A stretch of 64,000 nucleotides of DNA from Bacteroidetes bacterium GWE2_42_24 (lineage in GTDB: Bacteria > Bacteroidota > Bacteroidia > Bacteroidales > TTA-H9): contig MEOA01000010.1 in NCBI GenBank assembly GCA_001768515.1, positions 204,490 to 268,489 on the forward strand, written 5' to 3'. Below are positions 1-11,900 of this stretch, piece after piece. The translations under genes were made by a program, and so were the position numbers. The notes beneath the pieces are model-generated. The model was not told the DNA's origin. It did not search any database and saw only the letters and a list, made by a program, of their open reading frames with translations. Each line of letters opens with the position of its first letter. The first letter of the stretch is position 1.

Positions 1-1
1 C

Positions 2-124
2 TACTTCGGAATCCCCGTCGACGAAAGCCGCAAACGTTGGCGTGAACTGGCTGCCCTTAAGCACTTGCCTGACCTTATCGCTCGCCTGAGCCGCACTGAC
101 ATCGAAACAGATATACCGCTATAA
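2..124 (+). CDS. C-terminal 40 residues of an unidentified protein (partial)
   Basis: An open frame enters from the left edge and stops at TAA 122-124, giving the last 40 residues of a protein. The fragment is charged and probably helical (it contains ESRKRWRELAAL), with no motif I can assign. It is followed 30 bases later by a strong intrinsic terminator, which supports it being a true gene end. The product cannot be named from this fragment. Confidence 0.6.
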   Translation, partial: YFGIPVDESRKRWRELAALKHLPDLIARLSRTDIETDIPL

Positions 125-153
125 ATTATCAAAACGGGTATCTTAACAATTAT

Positions 154-190
154 AAAAGGGTATCGCCGGTAAGCGTTACCCTTTTCTTTA
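154..190. terminator. Bidirectional intrinsic terminator
   Basis: Nine paired bases (AAAAGGGTA against TACCCTTTT), one mismatch, three more pairs (CGC/GCG) and a six-base loop form a stable hairpin. It is followed by a T-rich run on the plus strand (TTTTCTTT) and, read from the other side, by TTTTAT on the minus strand. It sits between the plus-strand gene ending at 124 and the minus-strand gene ending at 249, so it can end both transcripts. Confidence 0.85.
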
Positions 191-248
191 TTGAAACAAC
201 AAGCATGCTAAAATCGCACTAACAGGAATACAGTTTTCTGCTTTTCAA

Positions 249-692
249 TTACTCCTGTCCGGGAACTCTTCCGAAATCCTGCGAATTAACTTCTTTACCG
301 GTTTCATCGTAGAAACGCCAAATACCTACCCGCTGGCCTTTAAAAAAACGTCCTTCGTAGTATTTAGCACCGGTTGGATGATAAGCAACCGAAACGCCAT
401 GCTCAACTCCTTTCCTGTAGGTGGCCTGACTCCATAATTTACCATCCTCTCGCCATGTAGTCCAGGTACTATCGCGCTTACCTTCAGCCAGAGCACCTTC
501 AAGGTGTTTTTGTCCGTTAGGGTAATACTGGATTTCCCTTGTAAATGAAGTATCTCCTTTATCGATTTGAAATTCTTTCACCACTTTCGGGGTTTTCTCA
601 TCGTACCGTTCGGTGATAAGCTGTCTGTTCTGAGGCCGGCACGCCATAATTACCACCATCATCATCAAGGTGGTTGAAATACGCAATTTCAT
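249..692 (-). CDS. MORN-repeat (YwqK-type) lipoprotein
   Basis: This 147-residue protein starts with a short hydrophobic signal ending in a lipobox-like VIMAC, so it is probably an outer-membrane or periplasmic lipoprotein. The rest carries MORN-variant repeats of the toxin-antitoxin YwqK type, seen as YPNGQKHLEG, WREDGKLWSQATYRKG, HPTGAKYYEGRFFKG and WRFYDETG, each a short beta hairpin with G-W-Y spacing. I chose ATG 692 rather than a TTG at 701 because the positively charged MKLR then begins the signal peptide. The family occurs widely in Bacteroidota without a firm biochemical role. It lies 28 bases after pyrC on the same strand and may be co-transcribed with it. Confidence 0.8.
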   Translation of the reverse strand: MKLRISTTLMMMVVIMACRPQNRQLITERYDEKTPKVVKEFQIDKGDTSFTREIQYYPNGQKHLEGALAEGKRDSTWTTWREDGKLWSQATYRKGVEHGVSVAYHPTGAKYYEGRFFKGQRVGIWRFYDETGKEVNSQDFGRVPGQE

Positions 693-720
693 ATTTATCA
701 ATGATTAGAACTGTGAATTA

Positions 721-2067
721 TTATCGATTAAAAATCAATCTCATACTATTCAGCGAATCAATCAGCTTTCCCTTATCATAAGCCAATTGTCCGTTGACGA
801 AAGTCATATCTACGCGATTATGAAAGGTTGTCCCCTCAAAAGGAGACCAGCCACATTTGTAAAGGATATTTTCAGGTGCTACTGTCCAGGAAGAATCCTG
901 ATCAACTAAAACCATATCAGCATAAAAACCCTCACGCAGATAACCACGGCGGTCTATTCTGAACAAATCAGCCGGTGTATGACACATCCTGCGAATGACC
1001 TCGGTAATTTCAATCTTACCCTGTCGTGCCATCTCAAGCATTGCAACCAGAGAGTGTTGTACCAGTGGGCCACCGGAGGGGGCCTTACTATATGGGAGTG
1101 CCTTTTCCGGAAGGGTATGAGGAGCATGATCGGTTGCCACAACATCAAGAAGTCCTCTTCGCAAACCTGAAAGCAGGGCATCACGGTCAGCCGGTTCTTT
1201 CACCGCGGGATTCCATTTAATCCTGTTCCCTAACTGGTTATAATCTTCCGAAGAGAACCACAGGTGGTGTACGCACACTTCGGCGGTAATCTTTTTCTCA
1301 CTCAACGGGGCATCTGAGAAAAGAGCAAGTTCGTCGGCCGTGCTGATATGCAGCAGGTGCAGTTGAGTTCCATATTCCCGGGCCAGTTTTATTGCAAGGG
1401 TTGATGATTTAAGGCAGGCTTCACGACTCCTGATCTGAGGATGATGCGTCACCGGAATGTCATCACCAAAACGGTTTCTGGCTTCCTCCATATTCCTCCT
1501 GATAGTAGCCTCATCTTCACAATGTACAGCCACAAGACAGGGTGCTCCTGCGAAAATTCCCCGTAATGTATCGGGATTGTCAACCAGCATATTCCCCGTG
1601 CTTGCACCCATAAAAACCTTGATACCACAAACTGTCCGCGGGTCGGTACGAAGCACTTCGTCGAGGTTGTCGTTTGAAGCCCCCATGTAAAAGGAATAAT
1701 TAGCAGCCGAAACTCTGGCCGCCCGCTGATATTTCTCTTCCAGCAATTCCTGAGTCAGTGTTTGTGGCTGCGTATTGGGCATCTCCATGAAAGAGGTGAC
1801 ACCTCCTGCCACTGCTGCCCTTGACTCGGTATAGATTTCACCCTTATGGGTGAGACCAGGTTCCCGGAAATGCACCTGATCGTCAATAACACCAGGTATC
1901 AGGAGTTTTCCCCCGCCTTCAATAACGACACTCCCTGCAGGCGGATCGATGGTACCACCCGGAGCTATCCGTACAATGAAAGACCCTTCAGTCAGTAGAT
2001 CAGCCGTAGAAATCATTCCGTCATTGATCATCCGGGTATTTCGAATCAGATAGTTTTCAAATTTCAT
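721..2067 (-). CDS. pyrC: Dihydroorotase, class I-like amidohydrolase
   Basis: Catalyses the reversible ring closure of carbamoyl aspartate to dihydroorotate, the third step of pyrimidine synthesis, in the cytoplasm. The 448-residue length fits. The N-terminal metal motif reads DDQVHFREPG (residues 62-71), the carboxylated lysine is K150 in GIKVFMGAST, later ligands lie in HLLHIST and VCVHHLWF, and the catalytic aspartate is in ATDHAPHT. The usual HxH at the first motif is QxH here (Q64, H66); I believe this variant is common in Bacteroidota homologues, but I cannot check it. Start ATG 2067. It lies between the mannosyltransferase gene upstream and the MORN lipoprotein downstream on the same strand. 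Confidence 0.93.
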   Translation of the reverse strand: MKFENYLIRNTRMINDGMISTADLLTEGSFIVRIAPGGTIDPPAGSVVIEGGGKLLIPGVIDDQVHFREPGLTHKGEIYTESRAAVAGGVTSFMEMPNTQPQTLTQELLEEKYQRAARVSAANYSFYMGASNDNLDEVLRTDPRTVCGIKVFMGASTGNMLVDNPDTLRGIFAGAPCLVAVHCEDEATIRRNMEEARNRFGDDIPVTHHPQIRSREACLKSSTLAIKLAREYGTQLHLLHISTADELALFSDAPLSEKKITAEVCVHHLWFSSEDYNQLGNRIKWNPAVKEPADRDALLSGLRRGLLDVVATDHAPHTLPEKALPYSKAPSGGPLVQHSLVAMLEMARQGKIEITEVIRRMCHTPADLFRIDRRGYLREGFYADMVLVDQDSSWTVAPENILYKCGWSPFEGTTFHNRVDMTFVNGQLAYDKGKLIDSLNSMRLIFNR

Positions 2068-2158
2068 GTCAGGAATATTTTTGTAAAGAAAAAGTGCAGC
2101 CGGTATTCACTGGACTGCACATGCAAAATTACGATAATCGGGGCGCTAAATCAGAAAA

Positions 2159-2887
2159 TCACACGGCTTTTTTCCTGATACGCTTAAATCTGAGTTTTAT
2201 CACACCAAGAATGGCCTCTTTAAAAATACCCTTGCTCATTTTTGACTGTCCCAGTGTGCGGTCGGTAAAGATAATCGGTACTTCCATAATATTGAAGCCC
2301 AACTTCCATGCTGTGTATTTCATTTCAATCTGAAAAGCATAACCTACGAAGCTGATGGCATCAAGATCGATGGTTCGGAGAACATTAGCCGAATAGCATT
2401 TAAATCCTGCCGTCGTATCACGGATAGTCATTCCTGTAATAAACCTTACGTAAGCTGAGGCATAATAAGACATCAACACGCGCCCCATGGGCCAGTTCAC
2501 AACATTAACACCTGTAATATAGCGGGATCCGATAGCAACATCAGCCCCTTTCTCAGCAACAGCAACCCTAAGTTTAAGAAGGTCTTCGGGATTATGGGAG
2601 AAGTCCGCGTCCATTTCAAAAACATAAGGATAGTCTTTCTTCAATGCCCATTTAAAACCATGAATATAAGCAGTTCCCAAACCAAGTTTCCCCTTACGTT
2701 CTTCTATGAATAACCGATTTGGAAATTCAGCCATCAAAAGCTTTACGATTGCAGCAGTTCCATCGGGACTGTTATCTTCAATAATCAGTATATCAAAAGG
2801 ATGGGAAAGAGAAAATACCTTTCTGATAATCTGCTCGATATTCTCCTTTTCATTAAAGGTTGGAATTATAACAATGCTATCGGCCAC
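2159..2887 (-). CDS. Polyprenol-phosphate mannosyltransferase (GT2, DPM1-like)
   Basis: Family 2 glycosyltransferase of 242 residues that would move mannose (or a related sugar) from a GDP sugar to a polyprenyl phosphate at the inner face of the inner membrane. Seen are the N-terminal IVIIPTFNEKENI, the IIEDNSPDGTA nucleotide-binding stretch, the metal-binding DADFSHNPEDL, and a C-terminal FTDRTLGQSKMSK loop, all hallmarks of dolichol-phosphate mannose synthases. There are no C-terminal membrane helices, so it is the soluble catalytic type. The start codon is GTG at 2887, placed just inside a good promoter at 2905-2912. Products of this family often feed lipoprotein or surface-glycan assembly; the substrate here is inferred. 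Confidence 0.9.
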   Translation of the reverse strand: MADSIVIIPTFNEKENIEQIIRKVFSLSHPFDILIIEDNSPDGTAAIVKLLMAEFPNRLFIEERKGKLGLGTAYIHGFKWALKKDYPYVFEMDADFSHNPEDLLKLRVAVAEKGADVAIGSRYITGVNVVNWPMGRVLMSYYASAYVRFITGMTIRDTTAGFKCYSANVLRTIDLDAISFVGYAFQIEMKYTAWKLGFNIMEVPIIFTDRTLGQSKMSKGIFKEAILGVIKLRFKRIRKKAV

Positions 2888-2904
2888 TTGTGTAGAATTT
2901 TATG

Positions 2905-2912
2905 CAAATGTA
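2905..2912 (-). promoter_or_regulatory. Bacteroidota -7 element for the mannosyltransferase gene
   Basis: The minus strand reads TACATTTG, a match to the TAnnTTTG consensus, 18 bases before the GTG start at 2887. It lies in the 88-base gap after the NRPS stop, so the downstream genes can be transcribed independently of the NRPS. Confidence 0.5.
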
Positions 2913-2975
2913 AAATAAAAACGGTACGCAAAAGAATCTCATGAGGCTTTGCAGGCAAAGCAACATTCATCTGTC

Positions 2976-5900
2976 TCATTTCTTCTGAAATCTGTCGAAT
3001 GCCTCATCAATACAACGCTGAAGTGTGTAAGCAAATTGTTTATCGTGTGGAGGATGAAAAATTGTATTATGCTCTCCCGGTACCTCATGAACCACAACAC
3101 CATTTTTCGCATAAACACCCCACCCATATGTCTGTGGATCAGTGATATAAAAAGTTGGTTGTTTAGCCTTGAAAAGGTCAATCCTAACATCAGATGGTTT
3201 CAGATGATAGCGCTCAACAGCACGATTATTAATTTCATGTACCGGCAAAGCAAAGGACTGTAACTTATTACGATCACCTGTCATGTATACCTCCAGCTCC
3301 TTGAGTCTGAATCTAACCCTTTCAAAAAAAAGATTCAGGCTTCTAACTTTCAATCCAATGAGATTCGAGCGATGATCAGATGAATCGGAAACAAATAACT
3401 TAAGATTAAAGATAATCTGGTTAAAACGGAACAACAGACTATTGAGATTTCGCTTGAATGCCGGGATATTATCAATTGAAGTGTAAGCAACAGTATCAAA
3501 CATGCCAACAAAAAAAGTTTTCAATCCCATTTCGTTCAATTGCCTTGCCATCTCATACGCGATAATTCCACCAAGGCTGAAACCTGCCAGGGCAAATGGC
3601 CCCATAGGACTCACAGTCCGCATTTCGGAGATGTAATGGGCAGCTATTTCCTCAATCGTTTCGAGAGGTTTTTCTCTCCCGTCAAGCCCCTTTGCCTGCA
3701 ACGCATACACCGGCTGACCGGCAGAGAAATGCAGAACGAGCGAATTATATAGCAAGACATTAAGACCTGCACCATGAATCAGAAAAACAGGTGGCTTATA
3801 GCCCATTGGTCTGATGGTGACCAACGATCGCCACAATGTACTCGTTTCACCCATAGCGACTTTTGCTGAAAGCTCCCTGAGTGTACTGTAATGAAATAAG
3901 GTAGCCAGTGGCAACCGGAGGTTAAACTTAAGCTCAATGCGCGCCATGAGACCTACAGCCATCAACGAATCACCACCCAGATCAAAAAAATCATCAGTTA
4001 CCGAAATATGCTCTATCCTCAGAATCTCTCTCCAAATGTCGAGCATTTTCTTTTCATCAGAATTCAGGGGAGCCTCTTCCTGATGCCGTGGGTTCACCTC
4101 GGAAACCTCGGGAGCCGGGAGTGAATTTCTATCAATTTTACCACTGCTGGTGATTGGCAGAACTTCCAGCCAGACATAGACAGAGGGAATCATGTAGTCG
4201 GGGAGCTTACCCTTCAAAAAATCTTTGAAAGAAACATCAATCGATTGCTGATGCACTTCAGGCTCCAGATATGCAACCAGCCGCTTGATGGCACCCTGCT
4301 CTTCCCGTAAAACTACCACTGCCTGCCGAACAGCCGGATGGGTGGCTAAAAGTGATTCTATTTCTCCAGGCTCTATTCTGAATCCCCGCAATTTTATTTG
4401 GTAATCGTTTCGCCCCAGGTATTCCAGCGTCTCATCATTTCGAAATTTCACCATGTCTCCTGTACGATAGAGCCGTGCTCCCGGTGTATGGTCGAACGGG
4501 TTGGGAAGAAACATAACATGGTTCAGTTCTGGCCTGTTAAGATAACCAATGGCTACCCCTTCTCCCCCAATAAGCAATTCCCCTGGAACACCCGGTGGTA
4601 CCGGATTGAGGTATTCGTCGGCAACATAGAGATAATTATTGGCTACAGGCTTCCCGAGTTGAGCAAAAGGACGGGTATCATCAATTTGGTCTATACAGGC
4701 AAGAGAACTCCAAATGGTAGTTTCTGTGGGACCATACAGGTTCCATAACCGACGACAGCGCGGCAACAATTGACCTGCCAGTTCGCCAGGTAAAGCCTCC
4801 CCGCCACACAAAATAGTTAATTCTGAAGAACCTTGCCAGCCTGCATACAGCATCATACGCCATGTTACAGGTGTAGCCTGCATAAGTGTAATATTTTTCT
4901 GCTCAATTAAGTGGCCCAGTAACCTTCCATCACGCTGTTCTTCATCAGAAGCAATTACCACTGTGGCACCACTTATTAGCGGCACGAACAGTTCAAGCGC
5001 TGCGATATCAAATGAGACTGTCGTTACAGCAAGAAGTCTGTCGGTGCTATTCACACCAGGTTCGTGCTTTATGCTCCAAAGGAAATTTGTCAATGATGCA
5101 TGGCTGATCTGAACACCCTTCGGCTTACCGGTAGAACCCGATGTATAGATCAGATAAGCCGGTGCCGACATTTTAATCTCCGGAAAATTGTTATTCTTAG
5201 GCAGATGTCTCAAAGCCGGATCATCAACAAGAATTGTTTTAAAATTACCTTCGGGCAACAATTGCTTTGTTGATGCTGAGACCAAAAACAATTCAATTCC
5301 AGCATCCCCGATAATGGCTGACAATCGCTCTGTTGGATAACCCGAATCAAGGGGAACATAAAACCCTCCGACTTTCTGTACGGCCAGAAGCGCCAAAGGT
5401 AACCACTCATTTCGCTCAACAAAGACGCCTACTGGTTTTCCCTGACTGCATCCAACAGAATAGAGGGCTGTGGCGATCTCCATCATTCTGGAAGCAGCTT
5501 CAGCATAGGTCAGGGTTACATTTCCTGCAATAATAGCAGTTACATCTCCAAATTTCTCAGCTATTTCAACAAATAATGCAGGTAATGGTATTCGCGGAAA
5601 TGACTGTCGGAGATGGGGCCGCCGCAAGGGGTGCCATTCGTCAGTCGGTAACAGGAGCCCCAACTGCCCTATTTTCCGGGTGGAGTTTAAAGCCACTGAT
5701 TCAGCTATTGTCAGCAAAGCACGACTCATGTGCCTGATTGTAACCTGATCAAATAAAGCACAAGCATATTCAAAAGTGATCCAGACTTCTTGTTCCCGTT
5801 CCCTGACAATAAGCGTTAAGTCATATTTTGCCGAATGGCTGGCTGGTTCGATAAATTCGACTGTACATCCCCGCAAACGTAATTCTTCATTATGTGCATT

Positions 5901-8900
5901 CAGCATATTGAACATCACCTGATACAGAGGAGTAATACTCATTTCAGGATGGAGCTTCATGCTCTTGACGATACGCTCAAAAGGCATTTCCTGCATGGAT
6001 AATGCCTCAAGCATGGCCTGATTGGTTGCGTCCATCCATAAGGAAAAATCTTCCTTCCCTTCAACATTAATTCTTACCGGTAAGTTGTTAATGGTTGCCC
6101 CCATTAATCGTTCAGCACCTGATGCAGTTCTTCCGGCTACAGGAATTCCTATAACGAAATCACGCTGAGAGGTATAACGACTCAGCACAACTGCAAAACA
6201 GGACAGGAGAATGGTATTCAGACTGGCACCACGATGAGCAGCAATCTCCTTCAACCGCCTGACCAGTTCCGCCGGGAGGTTAACAGTCACCTCATCACCT
6301 TCAAAAGACTGTCGTGCCGGACGAGGTCTGTCGGTTGGCAACCGCAGCACAACGGGTGCTCCGGTTAGCTTCTCCATCCATAGCCCCATCTGCTCAGATG
6401 CTGCCCCGGAAGCCAGCCACTGCTGCTGCCAGTGTACATAATCAGTATAACATGGCCTTTCAGGTTCTGCATCAGCCATCTGATCTACAAGCAAGCGATT
6501 GTATAATGACCCTATTCCCTCCACAAAAAGGCCTACACTCCGGCTATCAGCAATCAGATGATGGAAGTTAAGCAACAGATACCAGTCATCGGGTGCCAAT
6601 TGAATCAGACTCACCCTGAAAAGAGGCCAGACAGCAGGATCGAAGGTCAGCCGTTCATTACGCTGAACCCTTAAGGTTACCTCCATAATCTGCCGGCCAG
6701 GAGGTAACAAGGCTAAATCGGCAACCGGAATCTGATATTCGAAATCTTTTATAAAATCCAATCCCGGGTTTCCATCAGTGTCTGTGCTGACAAAGGCCCT
6801 GAGCATTTGTCGGGCCTCACCAAATCGGTTAAGGGCAAGATTTAGCACACCAGGCTTCAATAATCCATGAATACGGAATGAAAGTGGGATGGAGAAAGCA
6901 GCCTCAAGCGTCTCTAGCTGTTCAAGAAACCAAATTCGATGCTGTGATGACGATAAAGGGATTCTGCCTTCCCAATGATAAGGAACGATCACCTGCTCGA
7001 CAGAGGGTTTCTTCCCGATATGGTCTCTGATCAGTCTTTCCAATCCTGCGAATGTTGGCACTGCAAAGAGATCTCGCAACAGAATCTCCACACCAAAACG
7101 CTGTCTGACAAGAGCGAGCAATGTCGCGGCGAGCAAAGAATGCCCACCTCTCAAAAAGAAATTCTCATTAGGTTCGATCGGTACTGAGCCAAGAACACTG
7201 CTCCATACTGTAATCAAATCCCGCTGAATTTCATCGTCCGGCTGCCAAACCTTCCCGCTAACCGCACTAATGGCATTGGGAGGAGGCAATTGTGCTTTGT
7301 CAACCTTCCCGGACGAGGTCAACGGAACCATATCAATCCGAACCCAAGCTGAAGGCACCATGAAATCGGGCAACTGCCATTCAAGCCAGCTACGCAACTC
7401 TTCCTGATCGGCATCCTCGCCAGCCTGGTACCAACAGCATAAGGCTACATCATTATGCATATCTTTAAAAGGAGCGACAATTGCATCGCGCACTCCAGGC
7501 CAGTTCCTAATCACTGACTCTATTTCCGAAGGCTCAACCCGAAAGCCTCTGATCTTTATCTGATCGTCAAGCCGACCCAAAAACTCAAGGCTGCCGGTAC
7601 GGTGAAATTTCACCAGATCGCCGGTCCGGTAGAGCACATTTCCGGGAGCAAACGGCAATCTGATAAACGATCTGTCGGTTAACGCAGGTTGATTCAGATA
7701 ACACATCGCTACACCCCTTCCGCCTATCAGCAATTCACCAATAGCCCCAGGTGGAACAAGCCGTAAATACCTGTCAACCACATAAACCTGGTCACCCGGA
7801 ACAGGTGTTCCAATAAACACCGGCTGAAGCCCCACCAATTCAGAAATCTCTGACCATACTGCCACAACAGTTGCCTCGGTCGGTCCATACGTATTAACCA
7901 GCCGGGGAGACCCTCCCGGAATTGTCCGCCATCGGACAGTCATTGCAGGCTGCAATGCTTCACCTCCCAAAATCACCAATCTAAGACGTGCAGGTATTCT
8001 TAATAAATCAACTTCACTTGATCCGGCCAGATGGTGAAAATAAGCAGTAGGAAGATCCAGCACCGTAATCCCGTATTCATCACACTGCTGCATGAATCGC
8101 TGTGGAGAAGAAATCATCTCCTCATCTCTGATAACCAAGGTGGCACCCGAACACCACGTAGTCCATACCTCCTCTACAGAGGCATCGAAGGTGAAGGATG
8201 CAAACTGCAACATACGGTCATTTGACGACATTTCGTACTTTACCATAGCTGCCTGAATAAAATTGCTCAGACTACCATGCGAGACTACTACACCTTTCGG
8301 GCGGCCCGATGTACCACTTGTGTAAACACAATAGGCAGGCTTTTCCTCTAAAATCGTTTCAAGTGATACAGGTGATGAATCAATGGCTTCATTCAGATCA
8401 ATGACAGGTACTCCTTCCAGTTCTGGGGGAATGTCCATACTTCCGTCAATCACAACTAACCTGACGGCGGCATCTTTCATGATGAAAACAATCCTTGACG
8501 AGGGAAGCTGTGCCGATAAAGGGACTAACATACAGCCGGCATTCATTATGGCCAGCATCGCTGCAACCGAGTCATGATTTCTTCCCGTCAGCAGCGCTAC
8601 CGCCCCTTTTTCGGGATTGCGCCGTTGAATCGCCATGGACAGACCGTCAGCTCGTTGCCTTAACCAGCTATAAGAATAAATCTTTTCCCCCTCAACAATT
8701 GCAATTTCATCAGGATGACTGACAGCCTGCCGGAAAACCATTTCTGTAACAGCAACAAATCGGGGACTCTCAACAGTTTCACCACTCCATTGTTGAAGTT
8801 TGGCAGCCGACTGAGCATTTATAAGCTGAACCCGCGATAAAGGGATCGCTGGATCAGTCGTACATTGTCGGAGCATATTGATAAATCCGTCAAGCATGGA

Positions 8901-11900
8901 CTGCATCCATGCCTGATCAAAAAGATCAGCATTGTACTCAGCCATAATGATCATTTTTCCCGGATACTCTTTGATGTATACCGTCAGATCCAGCTTGGAT
9001 CCGGGATAGGGAAGGTGAATGGCCGTACAATCCGTCTCTCCCAAAGAGAAGGAATCTTTGGCATCACGCTGATGTACAAGCATCACCTGAAATACTGGAT
9101 TATACGAATTATTCCTGAGTGGGTTCAACCTCCTGAGCAACAGCTCGAAGGGAACATCCTGATGCCCCAGCAACTCAAGCAGATTTTCCCTTACCTGCAA
9201 TAACCACTCCCCAAAGGTAACACCATCAGGGATGGTAAATCGCACCGGAAGACTCTCGCTGTAAAAGCCTATGACCCCAAAGCTTTCGGCATTATTGCGA
9301 GAGGCTGTCATAGTTCCCGTTACAAAATCATCGCTTCCTGTTAGTCCCTGCAACCAGAGACCAAAAGTAGCCATCAACACCATATACGAACTCACGTTAT
9401 ATGCACTGGCCATATCAGAAATTGCTTCCGCCAGTCCAGCTTCAGGATGAAAAAAAATGGATTTCCCGTTGAAGGACTGGAATGCAGGGCGCTGATTCCA
9501 TGCAGGAAGTTGCAGAAATTGAGGTGCATTACGCAAATACCTTTCCAGATAACGCAATCCGGTGTCGAAGTCGTCATCGTTAAACCGCTTTTGCTGTTCC
9601 ATCACAAACATTGACCAGCCAGAATTTTCATCTGGCAAATCCGGGGACTGTTGATGAAGCAGGACGTTATAGGCTTCTTCAAGTTCACGGTGAAGGATGC
9701 CCAGCGACCATCCATCCATTAACAAGTGATGCGTAATGATGAGCAGCACATGATCATTGGTCGCCATCTTAATTAGTGAAGCCCTGAACAACGGAGGCTG
9801 CGATGGATTGAAAGGGATACATGACTCCGAAATGAGGTATTGCGCCAGCGCCTCTTCCTGATTGTTCCTCAGGTCAAGCATCTCTCTGACCAAAGCAAAA
9901 GGGACTGTAGAATTGATCTTCTGGTAACCCATTCCTCCGGATTCTCCAAATGATAGTCTCAGGGATTCATGACGATGAATAATCAGTCGGAGTGCCTCTT
10001 CAAGAACCCTGTCATCAATAAAACCTCTGATCCGGTATGCAAGCGGGAGATTATAAATCGAAGTTTCCCCACCCATCTGAAAAAGCAGCCAGGGACGTTG
10101 CTGCGAAAATGCCAACGGAAATGGTTCGCCCGGTTGAGGTAAACCGACTAAAGGAAGACCATGTTGCTGTGGGCGAGATGAATTCAGATAGTCAGATAAA
10201 AGACGTGGTGTTGGGTTGTCAAACAGGGCTTTAACAACCACCTTAACCCCTGTCGATTGGGTGATAAGCGCCCCCAGATGCATTGCACGAAGTGAATCCC
10301 CTCCTGTCTTGAAGAAATCATCATCCGGCCCGGCAGGCCAATGCCCCAGAACACTCCGCCACAAAGGTAAAAGCAACTCATTTACCCCCGGCAAAGAAGA
10401 ACTAACCTCATCTGATTCTTCAATATCTGAAACTAATAATTGTTCTCTGTCAATTTTTCCGTTGATAGTCCGTGGCAGTTTATCCAGCACCAGAAAACGA
10501 TGAGGTATCATGTAAGCCGGCAAACGGGCTGTAAGCCATTCCTGCAACTGTTCCGCGTTAACGGTATGATCTCCTTCTGTCTCATAATAGCATATAAGCA
10601 GGGCATACCCGGATGTATCCCTCTTAAGGATAACGGCAGTTGCCATAACAAATGGCATCGACTCCAGATTCTTCTCTATTTCACTGAGTTCGATGCGATG
10701 ACCATGAACCTTTACCTGCAAATCGCCACGCCCACGATATAACAAATTCCCATCCGGGCGTTCCTCCGCATAATCGCCAGTCAGATAAAGTCTTTCTCCC
10801 GCTTTAAATGGATGGCCAATAAACCGGCTCGCTGTTAATTCAGCCATCCCAAGGTAACCCCTTGCCAGCCCTACTCCACCGATGGCTATTTCGCCTGTCT
10901 GCCCAATCTCAACCACATTGTGCATTTCATCAAGCAACAACACCTCATATCCGGGCAATGCTTTGCCGATCGGAACACGGGCTGTTGGTTCATCAACTTC
11001 AGAATACCTGTAGAATGTAGCACAGATGGTTGCTTCTGTAGGTCCATAACCATTAATTATTACAGGTTTCGAAGGAAGTTGTGAAAAACGCAAAAGTGTT
11101 CCACCAAGTATTGGTTCAACACCTGCCAAAATTCTCTTTAAAGGGACGTGATGTATTGATTGCCGGAGTTCTTTTCCTAATGGAATGAGTACACCGGGTG
11201 GAAAATAGCCACTGTTGATCGCCCTTTTGCTGAGAAACTGACAAAACGTATCAGTATCCAAAACACTTTCGGGAGCAGCCAGATGAAGCGTCCCGCCATA
11301 ACCCAGTACCGAAAAAAACTCCCAAACCGAAACATCAAACACATAAGGGCAAACACTTAAACCGTTGAACGGACCTTCAATCGGAGCTGTCTTTTCAAAA
11401 GCATCAAGCATTGCTGCCACAGATCGGTGCTCAACCATTACACCCTTGGGAACACCTGTTGATCCTGAAGTAAACAACACATAAGCTAGCTGTTGAGGCT
11501 CAATTTCCGGCAACAGGCCATCAGTAAACTCACCCTGTCCGATTTTCCCTCTTTTTTCAGGACCAATCCATGTAGCGCCATCAACCAGCGGACTGTCCAC
11601 ATCAGAAAGGATGAAACGTGGATTAACCTGTTCAACGATCTGACGGATACGCATGAGGGGTTGATCCGGCGAAACAGGAACCCAGGCACCTCCTGCCATC
11701 AATACGGCCATCAGATCAACCACCATCCGGATATTCCGGTTGTGAATCAATACAACCATCTCACCAGCCTGCAGACCTTGAATGACAAACCATCGGCTCA
11801 GCACACGACTCTGCTCCATCAAATCGCAATATGTAATCGCTTCATCGCCGGCCACCACAGCCAAACGATCAGGAAACTGCTCAGAACACCGGCTAACCAG

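Noticed and set aside
2939..3263. Frames on both strands at the 3' end of the NRPS
   Set aside because: They are shadows of the thioesterase coding sequence.
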